Assembly: GCA_029547705.1 (NCBI GenBank) | Contig: JAKPOU010000061.1 | Location: forward strand, 62,001-126,000 | Direction: 5' to 3' | Origin: Bacteroidota bacterium | GTDB taxonomy: Bacteria > Bacteroidota > Bacteroidia > Bacteroidales > VadinHA17 | Length of the DNA: 64,000 nucleotides | Shown: piece by piece, positions 38,475 to 47,629 of the stretch | Position numbering within the stretch: position 1 is the stretch's first letter | Layout: the number at the start of each line of letters is the position of its first letter | The notes under the pieces: model-generated | What the model was told of the DNA's origin: nothing | Databases searched by the model: none | What the model saw: the letters and a program-made list of their open reading frames with translations, nothing else | Translations under genes and position numbers: made by a program

Positions 38475-39638
38475 TTATTCGTAGATCAGGTATTTTTGCC
38501 GGGTCTTCCCGAACTTTTCCAGTCCGTCCTTCCATGTGGCGCGGATCTCTGCCGCACTCATCCCCGACTGAATCTGTTCCCTCAGTGTCGGGCCGGCTGC
38601 CAGAACATCAAAGTAATTGTTAAAGAATTTGTCCTTTTCGGGATATTTCGTCCAGGCATCCGTCAGCCAGTCAAGATTGACCATGGGCCGGGGCACAAGT
38701 TTTTCCTCCATCGCATTCCTCAGATCAACCCCGTAACACTTCACTCCCAGCAGGGGAGGTCTGACTGATGCGGGAACACTTTCGGGCGTAAAGCTGAACC
38801 CTTCATCAGGAAACAGCGGCGACCCGTAAACCTGGAAGGGAAAGGGAGTGCCCCTTCCGAGAGAAATACTTGTTCCCTCGAAGAAACACAGAGAGGGATA
38901 AAGATAAACGGCGGTCATGTTCGGAAGGTTGGGCGAAGGCCTTACGGGAAGTTCATACAGGGACTGATGGGTGTAATTTCTGCACCTTATTACTGCGAGC
39001 TCACACTGCTGTCCGCCCGGAAGCCATTTTTCACCGTTTATCATCCCCGCATATTCCCCGATGGTCATTCCGTGCATTACCGGGACCGGGTGCATGGCCA
39101 CAAATGAACGGTAGGCAGTGTCGGCAATATTACCGTCGAAATAAAACCCGTTGGGATTGGGCCGGTCAAAAACAATGCATTTCACATTGTTTTCAGCACA
39201 GGCTTCCATTACGTAATGAAGAGTTGATATATAGGTATAAAAGCGCGCTCCCACGTCCTGAATATCATAAATCACCGCATCCAGTCCGGCCATGTCTTCC
39301 GGGTCCGGTTTGCGGCGGACCCCGTAGAGGCTCCTGACCGGAATTCCGGTGGCAGCATCTGTTCCGTCGCCTATGTGCGCACCATCCGCCGCGAGCTCCC
39401 GGTAACCATGCTCGGGAGCAAAAATCATCCTCACATCAACTCCCCTGCCAAGTAAATATTCAACCAGATGGGTCTCCCCGGCCATAGAAGTCTGATTAGC
39501 CACAATTCCCACAGCCAGACCATCCAGCATTTTCATGTATTCCTCCGGTCTCTCCGCTCCGGGCACAGGGCCTTCGTTACCGCTTTTGCATGCGCATGCA
39601 GAAGCAACCATCAACAGAAATGTCAGTAAGTATTTCAT
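38475..39638 (-). CDS. namZ: NamZ-type exo-beta-N-acetylmuramidase (DUF1343) lipoprotein
   Basis: This 387-residue protein belongs to DUF1343, whose characterised members NamZ cleave terminal N-acetylmuramic acid from peptidoglycan fragments. It has a lipoprotein-like signal (VASACAC, lipid Cys near residue 17), the motif GIVANQTSM, DVRMIFAPEHGYRE, VYDIQDVGARFYTYIS and DRPNPNG. It probably acts in the periplasm on cell-wall debris, recycling MurNAc. The ATG at 39638 is preferred to the TTG at 39644. Confidence 0.92.
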   Translation of the reverse strand: MKYLLTFLLMVASACACKSGNEGPVPGAERPEEYMKMLDGLAVGIVANQTSMAGETHLVEYLLGRGVDVRMIFAPEHGYRELAADGAHIGDGTDAATGIPVRSLYGVRRKPDPEDMAGLDAVIYDIQDVGARFYTYISTLHYVMEACAENNVKCIVFDRPNPNGFYFDGNIADTAYRSFVAMHPVPVMHGMTIGEYAGMINGEKWLPGGQQCELAVIRCRNYTHQSLYELPVRPSPNLPNMTAVYLYPSLCFFEGTSISLGRGTPFPFQVYGSPLFPDEGFSFTPESVPASVRPPLLGVKCYGVDLRNAMEEKLVPRPMVNLDWLTDAWTKYPEKDKFFNNYFDVLAAGPTLREQIQSGMSAAEIRATWKDGLEKFGKTRQKYLIYE

Positions 39639-39644
39639 ATGCAA

Positions 39645-39922
39645 GTAATTTTATTCTGATTCCCATTAATAATCCTGCCTCCTGGCCCGGCAGATCCTGT
39701 CCTGCATACCGGGCCCTGTCCATTGCCACAGGTTCCCGGCCTGTTGCCCGGTCCTCCCCTCTGCCGGTAACGGAATCTCTTCCCGCTCCCCCTGAATGGA
39801 GGCTGCGCCGGACAACTTCCATACAGACGCCTTAACGGCGCTTAATTTACAATTTTTTCCCTGATGAAATCCCGACCCGCACCGGTTGTGTTAATTTTAT
39901 TAATTTTGAATTCATTTGACAG
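39645..39922. other. Non-coding interval before the permease gene
   Basis: This 278-base divergent interval contains no convincing gene. Its left two thirds are relatively GC-rich and pyrimidine-biased with no clear repeat. The right end holds the -7 element at 39901-39908 and AT-rich sequence. Confidence 0.5.
39901..39908 (+). promoter_or_regulatory. -7 promoter element of the permease gene
   Basis: TAATTTTG matches TAnnTTTG and ends 14 bases before the ATG at 39923. No -33 element is visible at normal spacing. Confidence 0.5.
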
Positions 39923-41167
39923 ATGAATCTACCTTATTTCATAGCAGAACGTCTTATCAGGGGACGCAGGGAGGGCACATCATTTTCAAGGCCCATCAAT
40001 GTAATTGCAATTGCAGGTATTGCCACGGGCCTGGCGGTCATGATACTTGCAGTGGCCATCCTGACCGGCTTCAAGCAGCAGATAAGGGAAAAGATCATAG
40101 GTTTCGGATCCAGCATCCAGATTGTGAACCTTGATTCAAACCTGTCCTTTGAGACTGTACCCATCCGCCAGGGCCAGGAATTCATACCAAAAATCAGAAA
40201 CCTGCCCGGAATAAAACACGTCCAGGTTTTTGCAACAAAAGCCGGAATCATAAAAACCGGGGACAATATTCAGGGCGTTGTGCTCAAGGGAGTGGGTTCT
40301 GATTATGACTGGAGCTATTTTGCCTCCAGCATGGTTGAGGGGGAGGTTTTCCGGGTGAGCGATTCAACACGGACCGACAGGGTCATAATATCAAGAAAAA
40401 TATCCGATATGCTCCGGCTCAGGACAGGTGATTCGTTTGCCATGCATTTTGTTCAGGACCCGCCAAGAATGAGGAAATTTGTCATCAGCGGCATTTATGA
40501 GACCAGCCTTGAGGAGTTTGACAAAATCTATGTCTTCTGCGACATAAACCACATAAAACGTCTTAACGGATGGGATGATGACCAGGTGAGCGGTTTTGAG
40601 ATCTTCATCAATGATTTCGGAAAACTCGACCAAATGACATCAGCGGTAAGGTCTGCAATCGGTTATCAGCTTCTCCGTGACGAAGAAAAGTTCAATGTGA
40701 TCAGCATAAGGGAAAAATACCCGCAGATCTTTGACTGGCTCAATTTTCAGGATATCAATGTGATAATAATAATACTGCTGATGCTTACCGTTGCAGGTTT
40801 CAATATGGTATCCAACCTGCTGATCCTGATACTTGAGAAAACAAACATGATCGGAATACTGAAGGCGCTGGGTTCTCACGACAAAACCATCAGGGGGGTC
40901 TTTCTCTACCAGGCAGCCTACCTGATCGGCAAGGGCCTGTTCTGGGGAAACATCATCGGTATAGGGCTTTCAGTCCTGCAGTTAAAAACCGGCCTGATAT
41001 CTCTTGATCCCTCCTCGTATTATATCAAAACCGTCCCGGTCAATCTGCAGATGATCCACATAGTTTTTCTCAATGCCGGCACCATGGCCGCCATACTCGT
41101 GATGCTCCTGGTGCCGTCAAAGCTGATAAGCAGGATCTCACCCGTGAAAGCGATAAGATACGACTAG
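39923..41167 (+). CDS. LolC/LolE-like (FtsX-family) ABC transporter permease
   Basis: This 414-residue permease has an N-terminal helix (about 28-50, IAIAGIATGLAVMILAVAIL), a periplasmic domain (about 55-270) and three C-terminal helices (about 275-410). The FtsX motif NLLILILEKTNMIGILKALGS is present. This layout matches lipoprotein-releasing LolC/E. No ATPase (LolD) gene is adjacent; the partner may be encoded elsewhere. It stands alone and converges on the MltF-like gene with a 9-base gap. Confidence 0.9.
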   Translation: MNLPYFIAERLIRGRREGTSFSRPINVIAIAGIATGLAVMILAVAILTGFKQQIREKIIGFGSSIQIVNLDSNLSFETVPIRQGQEFIPKIRNLPGIKHVQVFATKAGIIKTGDNIQGVVLKGVGSDYDWSYFASSMVEGEVFRVSDSTRTDRVIISRKISDMLRLRTGDSFAMHFVQDPPRMRKFVISGIYETSLEEFDKIYVFCDINHIKRLNGWDDDQVSGFEIFINDFGKLDQMTSAVRSAIGYQLLRDEEKFNVISIREKYPQIFDWLNFQDINVIIIILLMLTVAGFNMVSNLLILILEKTNMIGILKALGSHDKTIRGVFLYQAAYLIGKGLFWGNIIGIGLSVLQLKTGLISLDPSSYYIKTVPVNLQMIHIVFLNAGTMAAILVMLLVPSKLISRISPVKAIRYD

Positions 41168-41173
41168 AGAAAT

Positions 41174-41190
41174 GAATCAGTTACTGATTC
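41174..41190. other. Perfect palindrome between convergent genes
   Basis: GAATCAG (41174-41180) and CTGATTC (41184-41190) form a perfect 7-bp stem with a 3-base loop at the junction of two convergent stop codons. It could be a transcript-end hairpin, but lacks T runs. Confidence 0.35.
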
Positions 41191-42673
41191 TGAGGGAATT
41201 ATCCCTGCTGTCCTGATCTGTGTTCATCGTCAGGCGAATGCTGTTTTCCCCGGAAATTATATTCTTGTAATGTTCATATCTTTCCAGGATCTGGGTTACA
41301 TAGTTGACCGATTCCGTGCCCTTGAAATAGCCGTTCTTTACAACTGCATCCTTGTAATAAACAGGGTCCGACTTTTTCAGCAGCCACACTGCAACATTGT
41401 CTTCCCATTTGCGGGGATCCATTCCGTTCTTTTCAGCAAGTTTCATTGCATCGAGGACATGTCCGGGTCCGGCATTATAGGATGCAAGAATAAATTTAAG
41501 CCTTTCGTTCTCCTCGGGAATCTTATTCTCGAACATCGTCTTAAGCCAGTTGATATACAATATGCCAGCCCTCATGTTGCTTGCGGGAGATGATTTTACA
41601 TCTATTCCGAATTTTTCGCCCGTGGGAGGCATCACCTGCATAAGTCCGTAGGCTCCGGCCCATGACTCAACATCCGGATCAAACCTTGACTCCTGGTAAA
41701 TGAGCGAGGCCAGAAGACGCCAGTCCCATTCGATTTCCCGGCTTGCCCTCTTGATCATATCATCCCACCTGGAGATCTTGCCCGTGCTCAGTGAATAGTA
41801 ATCGCTCTTCACCATGTAATTGGATCTGCTGTTCCTGAAGTATTTGGCATACATCGCCCGGTACCTCCTCGTCTCCTTATAGGTGGAAAGCCAGTGATTC
41901 AATTCGTTAAGCAGATCGGAAGATTCACGCTTTTTCAGACCCCATGCAATATTCTGAGGAAAGCTTACCGGTGTGCTGATATCAATATCAGGATAATAAG
42001 TTGAATTAACCATGGCAACATTCTCATCGCTTATGGTATATTCTATTTCCCCGTTTGCCACAAACCTGATCAGCTCTTCTGAATTATAGGGAACTTCAAC
42101 AATCCCTATGGTGTCGCCTATTTCATTTGAAAGTGCCCTGAGACGGTTAATGTACGCCGAATTCTCCTGAACAAAAACCGTCTTGTTTGCGAGGTCAAGC
42201 TGATTCCTCACCAGCTGCCTTTCAAGGGCAGCGGCCGTAAGGGACCTCCAGTTCCGTGGCTTGCGCTGGATAAGAACCTGACGCGTCTGCAGTATCGGTT
42301 CAGTGAAAAGTATTTTTTTCTTCCTGGCTGAATTAACTGTCAGCCCAATTGCAATTATGTCAGCTTTCCCGTCCTGCAGAAGATCACAGGCTTTGTCAAG
42401 CTGATTTTCAGTAATCAGCTCAAGGTCAAGGCCCAGATAATCTGCAAAGTCATTGAGCAGTTCATAGTGAAAGCCCATCGGTTCACCCTTGTAAACAAAA
42501 TAATTCGTTGAGTTTATATCCGTTATGGCAATCAGCTTCCCTCTCTGCCTTATAATTTCAAGATCAGAGGAAAGATTGCTGGGATCTGTTTCTGGCGGGT
42601 GAATTTTGCCATCTGTACAGGAGATTAATCCCGCTGCCAGTATGGCTGTGATAAAGATTGTTATTTTTCCCAA
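41177..42673 (-). CDS. MltF-like membrane-bound lytic murein transglycosylase
   Basis: This 498-residue lipoprotein (LISC, Cys near residue 19) has an N-terminal type 3 solute-binding domain (about 40-270, YFVYKGEPMGFHYELLNDFADYLGL) and a C-terminal SLT lysozyme-like domain (about 310-450, LLASLIYQESRFDP with catalytic Glu, then GAYGLMQVMPPT and ILASYNAGPGHV). MltF cuts glycan strands with formation of 1,6-anhydro-MurNAc. The only fitting start is TTG at 42673, since the adjacent ATG is out of frame. It follows the porin gene by 62 bases. Confidence 0.93.
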   Translation of the reverse strand: MGKITIFITAILAAGLISCTDGKIHPPETDPSNLSSDLEIIRQRGKLIAITDINSTNYFVYKGEPMGFHYELLNDFADYLGLDLELITENQLDKACDLLQDGKADIIAIGLTVNSARKKKILFTEPILQTRQVLIQRKPRNWRSLTAAALERQLVRNQLDLANKTVFVQENSAYINRLRALSNEIGDTIGIVEVPYNSEELIRFVANGEIEYTISDENVAMVNSTYYPDIDISTPVSFPQNIAWGLKKRESSDLLNELNHWLSTYKETRRYRAMYAKYFRNSRSNYMVKSDYYSLSTGKISRWDDMIKRASREIEWDWRLLASLIYQESRFDPDVESWAGAYGLMQVMPPTGEKFGIDVKSSPASNMRAGILYINWLKTMFENKIPEENERLKFILASYNAGPGHVLDAMKLAEKNGMDPRKWEDNVAVWLLKKSDPVYYKDAVVKNGYFKGTESVNYVTQILERYEHYKNIISGENSIRLTMNTDQDSRDNSLRISN

Positions 42674-42717
42674 TGATGAAGCATTAGTTCAACAAATATT
42701 TTCAGACAAAAACGCGG

Positions 42718-42725
42718 CAAAGATA
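42718..42725 (-). promoter_or_regulatory. -7 promoter element of the MltF-like gene
   Basis: On the minus strand TATCTTTG matches TAnnTTTG, about 44 bases before the TTG start. A TTTT run (42744-42747) lies near the -33 position. Confidence 0.5.
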
Positions 42726-42735
42726 ATACATTTTT

Positions 42736-44652
42736 TTAATTATAAAATGTCCATGCAATTCCATACCTTAGCATTCTGTAATTCATTGGATATAAGGGAA
42801 TCATGAAATAGTCACTCCCGGATAATCCCGAATTGACATGATCCAGCATCACAAAGATCCGTGTACGTTTGAGCTTGAGATTGAGAAAGATATTGACAAA
42901 GGGATAGTTTCCGGTTTTTGTTTTTTCCTGCCTGAAAAAGCGTCCCGTGGCAGGCATGTATGAATATGCACGATAGGGAGTATGATAAAGAAGATCTATC
43001 CCGAACTGGCTGTTGAGGGAACCGTTTGTCTGCCTGAATCTGAAGAGGTGTTCAATATAACCGGCAGTACGTACCGAGAGGAGGGGAAGGTCAAGAACCG
43101 CCGGATTGCTGCTTAGCTGTGTCAGCAAATCGCCGGAGAGGTGCATTTTCCATGCCGTAAGCTCCTTTCCTGCCATGACTGACAAAACAGACAATCCGCC
43201 TCCGTGCTGGGATGGAAGTGATTCCGGATTGAAATCCGTATAATTGTCAATGATTGCATAGTTGAATCTCAGATCTGTTTTCGCGGCCGGATAGGAAAAA
43301 CGGCTTCCTATATCTACTCTGAATTCCTTTTTCATGCCTGCATTCCAGCTGAAGTGATTGCTCCCCCAGCGTTCATACCAGAAAGATGGCTGCCTGTTCA
43401 TGATACTGCCGTTGATATTCCAGACAGCCGTGCCCTTTTTCCATTCAAAGGATTTTACAAGTTCCCCCTTAAGCCTGAAATCCCCGGCCCTGTATCCGGT
43501 CAGGAAAAGTTCCCCGTCAGCTGTCCACATGAACTTCTCTCCGATGTTGTTGTAAAGCCTGCCGGTCAGGACATTGTTCGGCTTCCTCCAGACCAGCGTG
43601 TCAGCAGACAAGGTGTCCGGCAGCGGACAGATCTGGCTGTAGCGTATCAGTTCATTCCTTATGCCCGCCCCGCCACCGACACGGAATTTCCTTTTTTCAT
43701 CAGTGCTGAAGTCAAATCTCAGGGTATTTTTGATAATCCGCTGCGACAGGGAATCATAGGTGAAGGAATTGTTTATATATATTGTATCATAAAAACCCGA
43801 TTGCGGATATTTGTCGGAATACGTTCTGCCTGAATTGTCAAAAATGAAAATATGGGAAAATATGCCCCTGAGCCCGGAGAAATCCCTGCTGCTGTTCAGC
43901 GAATCTGCCGTTCCGGTTTTCCTGCCCACCGTATACCTCTGCACCAGAAGCATATTCTTGTTCTTAAGACCGCTCCTCGCACTGTTCAGGCCGCCCATCC
44001 TCACCGGCACATCCCGGGTGTCAAAAAGGTCCAGATCCTCCCTGTCGTTTATTCCGCCGTTCTCATACGACGTTATATTATTGATGCCGGCTGAGAAATA
44101 GTATTTGTACACCGGGCCCGTATATGACGAAAAGAACGTAAAGTTCTTGTCAACTGCCTTCTGGTAGCTGTACTGTCCGAGATTGAAAACAATATCATAT
44201 ACCAGTCCGAAATTTAGATATCTGTTTACATTCTGGGAATGGCGCACCCTGAATGTCTGTTCGGACATCTGCCGTGGCCCCCCGTTTGTCCAGACCATCT
44301 CGGTGAAGGGAACCTGAGTGTTCATGAACAGGGCCTTTCGCGGAACATACATCACGGGAAGATAATAAGAATACAGGAATTCATCCGGATCAGTTATCCG
44401 GTCAAAAAAATTAATCTGGTAAAAAGGAAGTCCGTAATTTCCGAGGGTGGCATTCAGTGGAGAATACCTGTCAGCAATCCTGTAACGGTGAAACAGGGAA
44501 AAGACTGTATCAAATGGAATGATTGTCTCTTCCGTGAAGTCGTGGCTGAGATTCCATTGCCTGATCGTTCTGGTTCCGGCAGATTTCTGTGCAGAAAGGC
44601 CTGATCCCGTCAGAATCAGTAAAATGAACAATATTTTCAGATTCCTGATCAT
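42736..44652 (-). CDS. Bacteroidota-type putative porin (Porin_10-like)
   Basis: This 638-residue protein has a signal peptide (ends near GLSAQ) and a beta-barrel body with many alternating aromatic strands. The N-terminal PLNATLGNYGLPFYQINFFDR and RNAWVR-like surface regions match the 'putative porin' family found in Bacteroidota. It most likely forms an outer membrane channel. Its C terminus ends in YGIAWTFYN, with the aromatic final residues usual for outer membrane barrels. It lies 71 bases after ftsZ. A -7-like element lies only 5 bases before its ATG. Confidence 0.85.
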   Translation of the reverse strand: MIRNLKILFILLILTGSGLSAQKSAGTRTIRQWNLSHDFTEETIIPFDTVFSLFHRYRIADRYSPLNATLGNYGLPFYQINFFDRITDPDEFLYSYYLPVMYVPRKALFMNTQVPFTEMVWTNGGPRQMSEQTFRVRHSQNVNRYLNFGLVYDIVFNLGQYSYQKAVDKNFTFFSSYTGPVYKYYFSAGINNITSYENGGINDREDLDLFDTRDVPVRMGGLNSARSGLKNKNMLLVQRYTVGRKTGTADSLNSSRDFSGLRGIFSHIFIFDNSGRTYSDKYPQSGFYDTIYINNSFTYDSLSQRIIKNTLRFDFSTDEKRKFRVGGGAGIRNELIRYSQICPLPDTLSADTLVWRKPNNVLTGRLYNNIGEKFMWTADGELFLTGYRAGDFRLKGELVKSFEWKKGTAVWNINGSIMNRQPSFWYERWGSNHFSWNAGMKKEFRVDIGSRFSYPAAKTDLRFNYAIIDNYTDFNPESLPSQHGGGLSVLSVMAGKELTAWKMHLSGDLLTQLSSNPAVLDLPLLSVRTAGYIEHLFRFRQTNGSLNSQFGIDLLYHTPYRAYSYMPATGRFFRQEKTKTGNYPFVNIFLNLKLKRTRIFVMLDHVNSGLSGSDYFMIPLYPMNYRMLRYGIAWTFYN

Positions 44653-44657
44653 CTGCG

Positions 44658-44665
44658 CAAATATA
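44658..44665 (-). promoter_or_regulatory. -7-like element immediately before the porin start
   Basis: On the minus strand TATATTTG matches TAnnTTTG and ends 5 bases before the porin ATG. Transcription would start at or near the first codon, giving a leaderless message. No -33 element supports it. Confidence 0.35.
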
Positions 44666-44723
44666 GGAATAATGACAACACCGCAGCTGTGTTAATCAGG
44701 CCGGGAATGATGCGGATTCCGTG

Positions 44724-46220
44724 TCAATCCACATTATCGTTCAGATAGGCATTGTTTTTACTGATTACCGGACCATCATTCTCATCCGAGCTGAGAGTGA
44801 ATTGTGACAATTCGCTTCCTGACTGCCTGTCAGGGGCCGGCAGCGACATATTTCTTCTTATATAGGCCGGCACATCCTCGAATGCCTCAATGTTCTCCTT
44901 CATGGTCCTGCTCGATATTCCCTCCTTCTGCATGATTTTCTGCATGTGCTTGACCTTCTTCAGGCGCAATTCGGGATCTTCCCCGCCTTCATGATCATTA
45001 TCCCTGTCAGCAGATGATTTTCTGCCCCTTGCAGTTTCAACGCTGAAATCGAGGGTGCCCTGGTAATTTTCCCGAAAATCTGCAATTATGGGTTCATTTT
45101 CTTTTCCGTGAACCCTGAATTCCTCCGGAGCTTTTTCCGTTTCTCTTCCCGGATTCAGCGGATAGTCACCGGAACTCAGGACTTCAACCTTTTTTGCCCT
45201 CCTGGGCTTCATGGGCTGAATAATATTGTTGGCTTCAAAGCCGGTGGCAATGACTATTATGCTCAGGTTTTCCTTCAGTTCCTCATCTGATGAGAGTCCT
45301 CTTATTATCAGTGCATCATCCGATGCAACCGAATATATATAATCTGTAATATCACCCAGTTCATCCATTGTAAGTTCATCCTCGGCCCTTCCCGAGGATA
45401 TGTTTATCAGAATGCTTTTTGCCCCTGTTATGTCATTTGAATTAAGCAGAGGAGAGGCCAGTGCATTTTCCATTGCTTCTATTGCCCTGTTCTCTCCTGC
45501 TGCAATTCCCATACCCATGACAGCGACTCCCGAATTTTTCATTACTGTTTCAACGTCGGCAAAGTCGACATTGATATATCCTGTTACAGTGATTATTTCT
45601 GCAATGCCCTTTACGGCCGTGGCCAGAACGTCATCTGCTTTTCCAAATGCAGATGACACGCCGAGGTTTCCGTAAATATCCCTGAGTTTTTCGTTGTTTA
45701 TCACCAGAAGGGAATCCACATGGTTCTCGAGCTCAGCTATGCCTTCCACAGCATAGTTGATCCTGATCTTTCCCTCTGACTTGAACGGGATGGTAACAAC
45801 CGCTATGGTAAGCAAACCGGCCTCCCTGCAGGCTTTTGCTATTACCGGTATTGCTCCTGTCCCGGTTCCTCCTCCCATGCCCGTTGTTAGGAAAACCATC
45901 CTGGTATTGCCCGAAAGTGCATTCATGACATCAGCAATGTTCTCCTCGGCAGCCTTCCTGCCTTTTTCAGGCTGGCTTCCCGCACCCATGCCCTCGGTAA
46001 GCGAAGCACCCAGCTGTATCTTAACCGGTACCGGGCTCTTGTCGAGAGACTGGCGGTCGGTATTGCAGACAATGAAATTAACGTCTTTTATACCCTTCTC
46101 AAACATATGATTAACGGCATTGACACCGCCGCCGCCCACTCCCACAACCTTGATTATTGATGATCTTTCAACCGGAAGATCGAAATTTATCAGGTCATCG
46201 GAATTTTCACTTAATATCAT
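44724..46220 (-). CDS. ftsZ: Cell division GTPase FtsZ
   Basis: This 498-residue tubulin homologue assembles the Z ring at mid-cell. It shows GGGGVNAVNHM (about 29-39), the GTP-binding G box GMGGGTGTG (114-122) and the T7-loop region, followed by a long polar linker (about 320-445) and a C-terminal VPAYIRRN motif (450-457), which fits the conserved peptide that binds FtsA. A further 40 residues end with NNAYLNDNVD. The ATG at 46220 is preferred over a TTG at 46241. It is last in the dcw cluster. Confidence 0.97.
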   Translation of the reverse strand: MILSENSDDLINFDLPVERSSIIKVVGVGGGGVNAVNHMFEKGIKDVNFIVCNTDRQSLDKSPVPVKIQLGASLTEGMGAGSQPEKGRKAAEENIADVMNALSGNTRMVFLTTGMGGGTGTGAIPVIAKACREAGLLTIAVVTIPFKSEGKIRINYAVEGIAELENHVDSLLVINNEKLRDIYGNLGVSSAFGKADDVLATAVKGIAEIITVTGYINVDFADVETVMKNSGVAVMGMGIAAGENRAIEAMENALASPLLNSNDITGAKSILINISSGRAEDELTMDELGDITDYIYSVASDDALIIRGLSSDEELKENLSIIVIATGFEANNIIQPMKPRRAKKVEVLSSGDYPLNPGRETEKAPEEFRVHGKENEPIIADFRENYQGTLDFSVETARGRKSSADRDNDHEGGEDPELRLKKVKHMQKIMQKEGISSRTMKENIEAFEDVPAYIRRNMSLPAPDRQSGSELSQFTLSSDENDGPVISKNNAYLNDNVD

Positions 46221-46266
46221 TTTCTTTTCCACGGCCTTCAATTTTATTACACTTCAGGGTTTATAA

Positions 46267-47619
46267 TCATTGATTTATTGGATTGTCCTCCACTTCAAAC
46301 ATTTTCTGCATCAGCATTTTTATTTTTTCCGTCAGACTGGTTTTCGGCTCTGCAGCAGTGTCTGCCTGATCTTCGCCCGGCACAGATGCAGGCTCAAAGC
46401 TGCCTCCGCCCTGTTCCGTAAACTCATGCTGAGGTGCTGCATTGAACGATTTCCTGTAGGTCTCCAGAAAGTCAAAGCCCCTCATTATTAGTCCGACACT
46501 CGTTGAATACATGGGCTGGTTTATCTCTTCCCTGCCTGCTCCGCCAAGATGCTCGTTGGGATATCCGACACGGACATCCATCGCTGTCCTGAACTGCATG
46601 AGCTGGGGCAGGTGCTTCAGCATGGCGCCGCCGCCGGTTATGACTATTCCGGCAGCAAGCCGGTCAGCATAGCCGGAGTTTTGTATTTCGAAATTGACAA
46701 AATCTATTATTTCTTCCATTCTTGACTGGATGATATAGGCAAGACTCTTGAAGGAGATTTCCTTGGGATTCCTTCCGCTTATGCCAGGAATGGCAACGAC
46801 CTTGTCATCCGGGGCAATATCACCCAGGGCTGATCCGTACTGTATCTTGAGCTGTTCGGCATGCCTATGGAGAATGGCACAGCCTTCCTTTATATCATTG
46901 GTAACCACATTCCCGCCCAGGGGAATAACCGCAGTGTGCCTGATTATGTTGTCGTAATAAACAGCCATATCCGTAGTGCCGCCGCCAATATCAACAAGAA
47001 CAACCCCGGCTTCCTTTTCATCATCAGTGAGAACAGCATCGGATGAAGCAAGAGGTTCAAGGATAAGATCCTTCACACTGAGGTTGGCACGCCTCACGCA
47101 TTTTTCAATATTCTTTGCTGCCGCCACCTGGCCTATGACAATATGAAAATTGGCTTCAAGCCTCCGCCCGCAAATACCGATGGGACTCTTCAGGCCTGTT
47201 TCATTGTCAACAATGAAATTCTGCGGGATGACATGGATTATCTCTTCTCCTATTTCAACATGGATCTTGTGCATATCCTCAATCAGCCTGAAAACCTCCT
47301 CTTTTTTTATGTCATCCTCATAGGAGTCACGGGTAATATAACCGCGGCTTTTCATGCTTTTTATATGCTGACCCGCTATCCCCACAAATACTTCGGAGAA
47401 TTTCACACCCGACCTTTTCTGCACATCCTCCACAGTGGTCTGAATAGCCGTGACCGTCTCTTCAATATTTATCACAACCCCTCTTTTCACCCCCCTTGAG
47501 AGAGCCTTGCTCAGCCCGAGTATCTCAATCTTTCCGTTTTCATTTTTCTTGCCGACAATTGAAACAATTTTGGTGGTCCCGATGTCGATTGCTGCAATGT
47601 ACTGTTCTCTCTTGCTCAT
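46267..47619 (-). CDS. ftsA: Cell division protein FtsA
   Basis: This 450-residue actin-like ATPase anchors FtsZ to the membrane. It has the N-terminal AIDIGTTKIVSIVG phosphate-1 motif, the 1C domain, VVLVDIGGGTTDMAVY and VITGGGAML motifs, and a C-terminal amphipathic helix (LTEKIKMLMQKMFEVE) for membrane binding. It lies 25 bases upstream of ftsZ and 10 bases downstream of ftsQ. Confidence 0.97.
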   Translation of the reverse strand: MSKREQYIAAIDIGTTKIVSIVGKKNENGKIEILGLSKALSRGVKRGVVINIEETVTAIQTTVEDVQKRSGVKFSEVFVGIAGQHIKSMKSRGYITRDSYEDDIKKEEVFRLIEDMHKIHVEIGEEIIHVIPQNFIVDNETGLKSPIGICGRRLEANFHIVIGQVAAAKNIEKCVRRANLSVKDLILEPLASSDAVLTDDEKEAGVVLVDIGGGTTDMAVYYDNIIRHTAVIPLGGNVVTNDIKEGCAILHRHAEQLKIQYGSALGDIAPDDKVVAIPGISGRNPKEISFKSLAYIIQSRMEEIIDFVNFEIQNSGYADRLAAGIVITGGGAMLKHLPQLMQFRTAMDVRVGYPNEHLGGAGREEINQPMYSTSVGLIMRGFDFLETYRKSFNAAPQHEFTEQGGGSFEPASVPGEDQADTAAEPKTSLTEKIKMLMQKMFEVEDNPINQ

Positions 47620-47629
47620 AACAATTGTT

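Noticed and set aside
44677..44693. Hairpin AACAC/GTGTT between ftsZ and the porin gene as a terminator
   Set aside because: The stem is only 5 bp and is not followed by a T run on the minus strand.
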